From Candidatus Babelota bacterium (GTDB lineage: Bacteria; JAGOBX01): a DNA stretch of 5,741 nucleotides. The DNA is taken from contig JAGOBX010000261.1 in NCBI GenBank assembly GCA_017999075.1, positions 1 through 5,741 on the forward strand, written 5' to 3'. How positions within the stretch are numbered: position 1 is the stretch's first letter; each line of letters opens with the position of its first letter. Of the stretch, positions 1 to 4,969 are shown in pieces. The notes under the pieces are model-generated. The model had not been told where the DNA came from. It was given only the letters and a program-made list of their open reading frames with translations, and did not search any database. The translations under genes were made by a program, and so were the position numbers.

Positions 1-56
1 TCAGGAACATATGAACCTGTTCCTGCAATAAATATTTTAGTTTTATCTATAGACAT
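1..56 (-). CDS. fabH: 3-oxoacyl-ACP synthase III-like protein, N-terminal fragment
   Basis: Only the first 18 codons lie in the window. Reading the minus strand from the ATG at 56-54 gives MSIDKTKIFIAGTGSYVP, then an incomplete codon. The pattern of a short beta strand followed by GTGSYVP is the classic beginning of KASIII/FabH enzymes, which usually start close to 'ILGTGSYLPE'. FabH condenses acetyl-CoA with malonyl-ACP to start fatty acid synthesis in the cytoplasm. The start is supported by a good SD (GGAG, minus strand 70-67) ten bases upstream of the ATG. The gene is transcribed divergently from the CheX-like gene. The active-site Cys-His-Asn lies outside the window, so a related thiolase-fold enzyme, such as another KASIII paralogue or an HMG-CoA synthase-like protein, cannot be excluded. 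Confidence 0.65.
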   Translation of the reverse strand, partial: MSIDKTKIFIAGTGSYVP

Positions 57-66
57 TTGTTATAAT

Positions 67-70
67 CTCC
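67..70 (-). promoter_or_regulatory. Shine-Dalgarno of the fabH-like gene
   Basis: The minus strand reads CCGGAGATTATAACAAATG. GGAG lies ten bases before the ATG and is one of the few GC-rich spots in this intergenic region. It fixes the start of the fabH-like fragment. Confidence 0.65.
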
Positions 71-237
71 GGAAACTATAAATATAAAATATAAAACAAA
101 CAAATTAAATTCAGTAACCAGATGAAGTTAATGTTTTAATTTACTAATTTTTTTTATTGAATATTATAATAGATTCTTTTTTATATAAATCAATAATATT
201 TTGTTTAAATCTTTATATAATAATAATTAAAAAATTA

Positions 238-266
238 TTGACAGTTCAGTTTAATTATTCTAATAT
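238..266 (+). promoter_or_regulatory. Sigma70-type promoter for the cheX-like gene
   Basis: A perfect -35 box TTGACA (238-243) is followed after 17 bases by TAATAT (261-266), a plausible -10. An exact TATAAT also occurs at 264-269, but its 20-base spacing is too long. Transcription would begin near 273-276, giving a leader of about 30 bases that includes the SD. TTGACA contains G and C and is therefore unlikely to be random in this almost pure A/T stretch. It probably drives the cheX-like and coiled-coil genes together. Confidence 0.6.
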
Positions 267-292
267 AATATAAAGTATTTTATATTATTTTT

Positions 293-297
293 TGAGG
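293..297 (+). promoter_or_regulatory. Shine-Dalgarno of the cheX-like gene
   Basis: TGAGG lies seven bases before the ATG at 305 and is the clearest SD on the + strand of this window. It supports 305 as the start. Confidence 0.6.
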
Positions 298-304
298 ATT
301 ATTA

Positions 305-772
305 ATGAAAGCAGAATTTGTAAATCCATTTGTAGAGTCAGCGGTAACTGTGTTTAAAGATATGTGCGGTTTTTCAGTTTCAAAAGGTCAATTGTCGATA
401 AAAAAATCTAATATTGACACGTTAGGAGTCGCACCTATAATAGGAGTTACCGGAGATGTGAGCGGCAGGGTAATTTATGACATGTCAATTCAAACTGCTT
501 TAAAGATTTCTTCAATAATGAACGGAGAAGAATTGAAAGAATTCGATGATTTGGCTCAAAGTACAATATCCGAGTTGTCAAATATAATAACTGGGAATAC
601 GATTTCTTTGCTTTCTTCTGCCGGTTTTCATGTGGATATAACCCCCCCCACTTTATTTTTGGGGAAAGATATGCACATTTCAAAAGGAGAAATGCTTACT
701 TTAGTGGTTCCGTTGCAAACCGATGCCGGCGAGATTTTTATTAATGTCGCTTTAAAAGAAAACAAAAAATAA
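305..772 (+). CDS. cheX: CheX-like chemophosphatase domain protein
   Basis: This 155-residue protein has the size and pattern of single-domain CheX, a member of the CheC/CheX/FliY family that dephosphorylates CheY-P or related response regulators in the cytoplasm. It starts with the usual 'NPFVESAVTVFKDM' helix (residues 7-20). A glycine-rich strand pair follows (GVTGDVSGRVIYDMS, 47-61). The signature ExxN phosphatase motif is E90-L-S-N93, continuing into ITGN. The family's Pro-Pro strand is DITPPTLFLG (111-120), and a final strand is GEIFINVAL (142-150). Only one ExxN motif is present, as in CheX and unlike the two of CheC. The start is backed by an SD and an upstream promoter. No chemotaxis gene is nearby, so it may act in another two-component pathway. 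Pro114-Pro115 are encoded inside a C8 run, a possible frameshift hotspot. The family call is firm; the physiological target is unknown. Confidence 0.82.
   Translation: MKAEFVNPFVESAVTVFKDMCGFSVSKGQLSIKKSNIDTLGVAPIIGVTGDVSGRVIYDMSIQTALKISSIMNGEELKEFDDLAQSTISELSNIITGNTISLLSSAGFHVDITPPTLFLGKDMHISKGEMLTLVVPLQTDAGEIFINVALKENKK
642..649 (+). repeat. C8 homopolymer tract inside the cheX-like gene
   Basis: Eight consecutive C residues encode the end of Thr113 plus Pro114 and Pro115. The run is a striking outlier in a gene and genome dominated by A and T. Loss of one C would bring a stop at 702-704, and gain of one C would bring a stop at 742-744. Either change would replace the C-terminal third of the protein. 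Such tracts are typical slippage sites, but the Pro-Pro itself is conserved in this family, so the run could also be incidental. Confidence 0.9.
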
Positions 773-788
773 TGTTTTCGTTTTCATA

Positions 789-1898
789 ATGAAATATCAT
801 GTTTTTTTTGATAATAAAATCATAGGCCCTTTTACAAAACAAGAAATCCTTACCAACCCTGATTTTTCAGAAGAAGAATTGGTTAAAGAAGAAAGTTCAG
901 ATAATTGGTTTAAATTGGGTATAATTTTTAAAAAAGAGCTGTCTGGTTCAAACAATTTTATCTCTTCTAATGATACAGAATCAAAATCTGAAAAAAAATC
1001 GGATGAAATTATTAATGATAATGCGCAACAGGATATATCTGATATTTTTTATCAATTTCTTGACGATCTTGAAAATTATTTGAATTTTAAATCTGATCTG
1101 AATCATTATAAATTTAAAAAAATATTTGAGTTTGTTAGCCGAGATTATAAAAAACATATTGAGAAGATTCAAAATAATACAGGTGCATTCATAGAACTTC
1201 GTATTGATGAAAAACGGAAAATCATTGAAAATGAATATAAAATTCAGTTAGAAACCAATAAGAAAAATATTTATGAAGAAATTAAAAATAATTTATTGAA
1301 ACAATTTGAAATAGAATATGAAATTAAAGTTAACCAGATAAAAAAGGAAACAGAACAGAAATTTTTTGAAGATTTGAATAATTATAAAAAAGAAATAGAA
1401 GAAAAGTATAAATCTATTTATTTTAAAAACAGAGAAGAATTAACTGCCGAAATAGAACCTGTTATCAAAACCAAATATGAAAAAGAATTCAATGAACGGA
1501 AACAGGAATTTATAAATGAAGCGTTTAACAGACTTGAATCTGAATACGACAGAAAATTAAAATTAAATACAGGGATAATAAAACTTGAGAGTGTCATAGA
1601 TGCTTCGAAAAAAATTAAAGAAACAATTAATTCCTATGACAAAAATTTCAGGGATAAATTAAAAGAAGAAATAAGAAATGAATTGAAAGAAGAAATGATG
1701 AGTGGAATTCTCCGGGAAGTAAAAATCGAACGTCAGAAAATAAAAGAAGATTACAATGCACAGCTTGAAGCAGAAAGGAAACTTCTGGAAATTCAATTGA
1801 AAGAAGAACTTGTAAAATCAAAAAAAATACTTAAGGAAAATGCTGATAAATATATAGAAGATCAGATAAAAAAGAAAAATGTAGATAATAATATATAA
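789..1898 (+). CDS. GYF_2-like N-terminal domain plus long coiled-coil protein
   Basis: This 369-residue cytoplasmic protein has no signal peptide, membrane segment or cysteine. Residues 1-46 resemble the GYF_2 (DUF4339) type of small domain: a strand 'KYHVFFDNK', then IGPFTKQEI (12-20), an acidic 'EEELVKEESSDNW' with Trp40, and a last strand. The GPFT and 'SSDNW' pattern is typical of that fold. GYF-type domains are thought to bind peptides. A polar linker rich in Ser, Asp and Lys follows (about 51-82), then a short helical segment (83-120). From about 120 to 363 comes a long, highly charged Lys/Glu coiled coil with hydrophobic residues spaced as in heptads. The gene starts 16 bp after the cheX-like stop and has no recognisable SD, so it is probably on the same transcript and may be translationally coupled. 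I do not recognise a named family for the whole protein. A scaffold or localisation role linked to the CheX-like protein is inference only. Confidence 0.7.
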   Translation: MKYHVFFDNKIIGPFTKQEILTNPDFSEEELVKEESSDNWFKLGIIFKKELSGSNNFISSNDTESKSEKKSDEIINDNAQQDISDIFYQFLDDLENYLNFKSDLNHYKFKKIFEFVSRDYKKHIEKIQNNTGAFIELRIDEKRKIIENEYKIQLETNKKNIYEEIKNNLLKQFEIEYEIKVNQIKKETEQKFFEDLNNYKKEIEEKYKSIYFKNREELTAEIEPVIKTKYEKEFNERKQEFINEAFNRLESEYDRKLKLNTGIIKLESVIDASKKIKETINSYDKNFRDKLKEEIRNELKEEMMSGILREVKIERQKIKEDYNAQLEAERKLLEIQLKEELVKSKKILKENADKYIEDQIKKKNVDNNI

Positions 1899-1923
1899 TA
1901 AACTTAAGTTTTTATTTATTATA

Positions 1924-1952
1924 TTGCATTTTTATTTATTTTTCATTATAAT
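1924..1952 (+). promoter_or_regulatory. Possible promoter just upstream of rnfC
   Basis: TTGCAT (1924-1929), 17 bases, then an exact TATAAT (1947-1952) lie in the 65-bp gap before rnfC. The -35 box matches only at TTG. Transcription would start around 1959, about five bases before the ATG at 1964. That would give an almost leaderless mRNA, consistent with the lack of any SD for rnfC. AT-rich gaps produce TATAAT by chance, so this remains tentative. Confidence 0.35.
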
Positions 1953-1963
1953 TAAATACCATT

Positions 1964-3289
1964 ATGAAAACATTTAAAGGCGGAATACATCCTGAAGACA
2001 ACAAACAGCTAAGCGCATCGATCCCTATTTCTAAAATGCCTGTTACTGAAAAAATTGCAGTTTCAGTTGCTCAGCATTTGGGAAAACCTGCTATTCCTCT
2101 GGTAAAAAATTGGGAGCCGGTTAGTTTAGGTCAGTTGATAGCCAAATCTGACGGATTTGTTTCAGCAAATATTCATTCGCCTGTTTCTGGGATTGTTGAA
2201 TCAATTGAGAATTATCCGCATCCTGTTTCAGGATACGCTTCTGCAATAATAATAAAAACAGATTTATCAAAAGATCAGGAATATAAATATCCTGAAGCAA
2301 CTGATTGGAGAAAATTGACTTCCGAAGAAATTAAAAGGAAAATTGCTGATGCAGGAATTGTAGGTCTTGGCGGAGCAACATTTCCAACTATAGTGAAACT
2401 ATCTCCTCCGGCAGACAAAAAAATTGATAGTATAATAATCAATGGTGTAGAATGCGAACCATATCTGACTTCAGATTACAGGTTAATGCTTGAACATACG
2501 GATGAGTTAATTACAGGTTCTGAAATAATTCAGAAAATAATGAATGTCAATAATATTTATATCGGAATTGAATCGAATAAAAAAGATGTTTATGAAAAAA
2601 TTAAAAATAAAAAATCTGTTCTGAAACCGGAATTGTTAAAATTGAAATATCCGCAAGGTGCGGAAAAACAATTGATTGATGCAATATTGAACCGGAAAGT
2701 TCCGCCTGGAAAACTGCCTATGGATGCAGGAGTAGTAGTTATAAATGCTGGAACATTATTTGCAATTTACGAGGCGATTGTTTTTAATAAACCATTGATT
2801 GAACGTATAGTTACTGTATCGGGCCGAGGCATTACCACTCCTAAAAATCTTCTTTGCAAGATTGGAACTTTGTGGTCTGATATAATTAGTAATTGCGGCG
2901 GGTTAAACAAAAATTCAAATATAATGCGCCTTATATTAGGCGGACCAATGATGGGATTCGCTCAATTTACTGATGCTGTCCCTGTAATTAAAGGGTGCTC
3001 AGGGATTTTAGTTTTAACAGATGAAGAAACTGTATATGTTGAAGAACAGCCATGTATAAGGTGCGGTAAATGCATTCGGGGCTGCCCTATGAATCTCATG
3101 CCTTCTGAATTAAACAGATTTATGGATTATAATGATATTGAAACATTATACAGATTGAATATTTCTGATTGTATTGAATGCGGCACGTGTGCGTATGTTT
3201 GTCCTGCAAACAAAAAAATAATTCAGAAAATAAGGAAATATAAAAATAAAGTTAGTGAATGGGCTAAAAAAAATGTTGGAAACCAATAA
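1964..3289 (+). CDS. rnfC: Rnf complex subunit RnfC (NADH-binding iron-sulfur flavoprotein)
   Basis: RnfC is the peripheral cytoplasmic subunit of the Rnf complex. It exchanges electrons with NAD(H) through FMN and Fe-S clusters. The 441-residue length is normal for anaerobe RnfC. The start MKTFKGGIHP matches the family N-terminus exactly. Domains in order are an N-terminal sandwich-hybrid domain with the HSPVSGIV turn (71-78), and the complex I 51-kDa-like nucleotide/FMN domain with GIVGLGGATFPT (131-142), NGVECEPYLTSDYRLM (160-175) and GAEKQLI (232-238). An SLBB-like segment follows (about 265-315), then two 4Fe-4S motifs: C364-C367-C370-C374-P and C403-C406-C409-C413-P. All eight cluster cysteines are present, which separates it from NqrA. 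No SD is seen; a possible promoter lies just upstream. The 3' end overlaps rnfD by 17 bp. Confidence 0.96.
   Translation: MKTFKGGIHPEDNKQLSASIPISKMPVTEKIAVSVAQHLGKPAIPLVKNWEPVSLGQLIAKSDGFVSANIHSPVSGIVESIENYPHPVSGYASAIIIKTDLSKDQEYKYPEATDWRKLTSEEIKRKIADAGIVGLGGATFPTIVKLSPPADKKIDSIIINGVECEPYLTSDYRLMLEHTDELITGSEIIQKIMNVNNIYIGIESNKKDVYEKIKNKKSVLKPELLKLKYPQGAEKQLIDAILNRKVPPGKLPMDAGVVVINAGTLFAIYEAIVFNKPLIERIVTVSGRGITTPKNLLCKIGTLWSDIISNCGGLNKNSNIMRLILGGPMMGFAQFTDAVPVIKGCSGILVLTDEETVYVEEQPCIRCGKCIRGCPMNLMPSELNRFMDYNDIETLYRLNISDCIECGTCAYVCPANKKIIQKIRKYKNKVSEWAKKNVGNQ
3266..3273 (+). repeat. A8 tract at the rnfC/rnfD overlap
   Basis: Eight A residues code for Lys-Lys-Asn near the end of RnfC, and the last A is the first base of the rnfD ATG. 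If one A were skipped in the transcript, the rnfC frame would run GCT AAA AAA ATG directly into rnfD. A-runs of this length also occur elsewhere in the window, for example A9 at 3491-3499 within rnfD. Confidence 0.9.
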
Positions 3290-4277
3290 TTCTAAGATTT
3301 ATGAAGTTTCGGCTTCTCCTCACAGCATAAAACCAGAAACAATCAAATCAGTAATGTTTGATGTTCTTATTGCTTTAATTCCGGCAGTCATTGCAGCATT
3401 TGTTTTTTTTCGCTGGTCAGCAGTATATGTTATGGGTTTAACTATATTATTCTGTGTAGGTTTTGAATATATTTTTTCAAAATTATTATTAAAAAAAAAT
3501 ACTGTTTCTGATTTATCGTGTGTGGTAACAGGTCTTTTGCTTGCTATGAATTTACCAAGTAATGTTCCGTGGTGGATAATGCTGGTAGGTTCTTTTTTTT
3601 CAATAGTAATCGGTAAACTGGTTTTTGGAGGGATAGGGCAGAATCCGTTTAATCCGGCTTTAGTAGGAAGAGTTGTTTTGCTTGTATCCTGGCCTGCAAT
3701 ATTGACAACCTGGCCAAAACCGCAGTTAATAAAATCAGTTTCAGATATTTTTAGAAATATTGATTCAATAACTTCTGCAACACCTCTCGGAATACTAAAA
3801 GAAAAAGGAGTTTCTTATTTATCTTCCTCAACGCCGCATTTTTTATATTCGGATTTATATTTCGGATATTGCGGAGGTTCGCTCGGCGAGATATCAGCAT
3901 TTGCATTAATTATCGGAGGTATATATTTACTGTACAAAGGACATATCACATTACACATTCCATTAAGTTTTATTATATCAGTTTTAATAATATCCGGGAT
4001 TTTCTGGTTTACAGACAATTCGAAATTTGCTGATCCTTTATTTCATATATTATCCGGAGGAGTTATGCTCGGAGCAATTTTTATGGCTACAGATATGGTG
4101 ACTACTCCTTTGACAGTTTCAGGTATGATTATTTTCGGAACAGGCTGCGGGATAATAACTATGATGATACGTATATTCGGAGCGTATCCGGAAGGAGTAT
4201 CATTTTCAATTTTAATTATGAATGCGCTGACTCCGTTGATAGACCGTTATACAAAACCAAGACGTTACGGAATATAG
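3273..4277 (+). CDS. rnfD: Rnf complex membrane subunit RnfD (covalent FMN)
   Basis: RnfD is the NqrB-like integral membrane subunit, which carries a phosphoester-linked FMN and takes part in ion translocation. From the ATG at 3273 the protein has 334 residues. A GTG at 3255 would add six, but the ATG is preferred as the stronger start, and family members begin shortly before the 'VSASPH' region. About ten hydrophobic segments are visible (near 27-46, 49-68, 79-95, 99-119, 132-147, 207-223, 227-246, 255-274, 281-303, 308-324). Conserved motifs are FGGIGQNPFNPALVGR (118-133), the flavinylation motif D164-SITSAT170-PL with Thr170 as the likely FMN acceptor, GGSLGE (201-206), MATDMVTTP (271-279) and EGVSFSILIMNALTPLID (307-324). 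No SD is seen, and the overlap with rnfC suggests translational coupling. The covalent FMN needs an ApbE flavin transferase, which is not encoded in this window. Confidence 0.95.
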   Translation: MLETNNSKIYEVSASPHSIKPETIKSVMFDVLIALIPAVIAAFVFFRWSAVYVMGLTILFCVGFEYIFSKLLLKKNTVSDLSCVVTGLLLAMNLPSNVPWWIMLVGSFFSIVIGKLVFGGIGQNPFNPALVGRVVLLVSWPAILTTWPKPQLIKSVSDIFRNIDSITSATPLGILKEKGVSYLSSSTPHFLYSDLYFGYCGGSLGEISAFALIIGGIYLLYKGHITLHIPLSFIISVLIISGIFWFTDNSKFADPLFHILSGGVMLGAIFMATDMVTTPLTVSGMIIFGTGCGIITMMIRIFGAYPEGVSFSILIMNALTPLIDRYTKPRRYGI

Positions 4278-4291
4278 AAATTTTATATTCC
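4269..4291 (+). other. Stem-loop spanning the rnfD stop codon
   Basis: GGAATATA (4269-4276) pairs perfectly with TATATTCC (4284-4291). Two further pairs (one G-U, one A-U) can close it to a three-base loop. The rnfD TAG stop is inside the hairpin. No U-run follows, so it is not a standard intrinsic terminator. It may affect mRNA stability or the relative expression of rnfD and rnfG, or may be chance in AT-rich sequence. Confidence 0.4.
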
Positions 4292-4332
4292 ATAAATATT
4301 TATTATTTAGTAGAAACAAGGTATTTTAATTT

Positions 4333-4929
4333 ATGAAATCAATTATTGTTTTAACAGTGATTTGTTTGATATCGGGTTTTTCTCTTGCTTATGTTAACCA
4401 TACAACAGCAGAGAAACGTCTGGAAAATTCAAAACTTATTTTGGAAAATGCTAAAAAAGAAGTTTTATCAGCTGAAATAGTTTCTAATATGGCAGACATA
4501 ACTGAATTAACAATAGAAGATGGGGTAAAGTTTTATAAAGTAACTGATAAATCCGGAAAAAATATAGCTTTAATAGCAGAATTTTCAGGGAAGGGATATG
4601 CTGGAGATATTAAACTTCTTGCAGGAATAAGTTCTGACAATACAATATTAGGACTTAAACCTTTGGCACACAATGAAACTCCTGGTCTTGGTGCCAAAAT
4701 CAGCGAAGTAAATGAGAATATAGCTAAAAAGCTTTCAGTGTCAAATAAGAATATTGACATTAAAAAACCATGGTTTTGCGAACAGTTTAAAGGAATTTCC
4801 GCTGATTTGATTAAATTAAAGAAAGATGGAGGAAACATTGACGCTATTACAGCTTCCACAATTTCGTCGAGGGCTGTGACAGATGCTGTAAATAAAACCC
4901 TCCAGATTAGTAAAAAAATAAATAGATAA
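4333..4929 (+). CDS. rnfG: Rnf complex subunit RnfG (membrane-anchored covalent flavoprotein)
   Basis: RnfG is the NqrC-like subunit. It has one N-terminal membrane helix and an extracytoplasmic FMN_bind domain that passes electrons within the Rnf complex. The 198-residue length is typical. A hydrophobic segment spans residues 4-20, followed by a charged helix. The FMN_bind domain carries GKGYAGDI (86-93), HNETPGLGAKI (113-123), WFCEQFKG (147-154) and IDAITASTISSRAVTDAV (169-186). Thr176 in T-A-S-T-I-S is the expected FMN attachment site. The usual motif is [S/T]-G-A-T-x-[S/T], so the Ala-Ser in the middle is a variant. The start is firm: a stop lies two codons upstream in frame (4327-4329). 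A weak SD (AAGG, 4318-4321) is 11 bases from the ATG. The 55-bp gap after rnfD contains part of a stem-loop but no clear terminator. Confidence 0.94.
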   Translation: MKSIIVLTVICLISGFSLAYVNHTTAEKRLENSKLILENAKKEVLSAEIVSNMADITELTIEDGVKFYKVTDKSGKNIALIAEFSGKGYAGDIKLLAGISSDNTILGLKPLAHNETPGLGAKISEVNENIAKKLSVSNKNIDIKKPWFCEQFKGISADLIKLKKDGGNIDAITASTISSRAVTDAVNKTLQISKKINR

Positions 4930-4969
4930 AAAATCATCTGCTGCCGCCTTATTTGAAATTAAAAATAAT

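Larger units (their letters stand above)
57..304. other. Divergent AT-rich intergenic region
   Basis: This stretch of 248 bases separates the divergent fabH-like and cheX-like genes. It is almost entirely A and T, is full of stops in all frames, and shows no tRNA or other structured RNA that I can recognise. It holds the fabH-like SD at its left end. The likely sigma70 promoter and the SD of the cheX-like gene are at its right end. No promoter for the minus-strand gene stands out: many TATAAT-like words occur by chance in such sequence. A 9-bp AT-only inverted repeat (181-189 with 212-220) is present but is within chance expectation. Confidence 0.7.

Noticed and set aside
2-25. Perfect 8-bp inverted repeat CAGGAACA / TGTTCCTG with an 8-base loop
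   Set aside because: It lies entirely inside the fabH-like coding sequence and is explained by the conserved GTGSYVP codons. At the window edge it cannot be shown to act as a site.
75-103. Minus-strand TTGTTT-17-TATAGT as a promoter for the fabH-like gene
   Set aside because: The predicted transcript start (about 68) would fall within the gene's own SD at 70-67, so it would not explain the SD. Other candidate boxes further upstream are no better than chance.
181-220. 9-bp inverted repeat TTATATAAA / TTTATATAA upstream of the cheX promoter
   Set aside because: It is made only of A and T in a region that is almost all A and T. A repeat of this size with a 22-base loop is expected by chance.
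447-683. Minus-strand open frame inside the cheX-like gene, and similar ones at 981-1172, 3815-4018 and 4533-4937
   Set aside because: They lie antisense to well-supported genes, show no recognisable domain or composition of real proteins, and have no SD or promoter. They are shadow frames.
1900-1911. Palindrome AAACTTAAGTTT followed by T-rich sequence after the coiled-coil gene
   Set aside because: As a hairpin it has only a 4-bp A/T-rich stem around a TTAA loop, too weak for an intrinsic terminator.
3255-3272. GTG at 3255 as the rnfD start
   Set aside because: It adds only six residues not needed by the family, has no SD, and is a weaker start codon than the ATG at 3273. It cannot be fully excluded.
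1964-4929. Na+-NQR instead of Rnf
   Set aside because: The first gene has two complete 4Fe-4S cysteine motifs and the RnfC N-terminus, which NqrA lacks, so Rnf is the right assignment.
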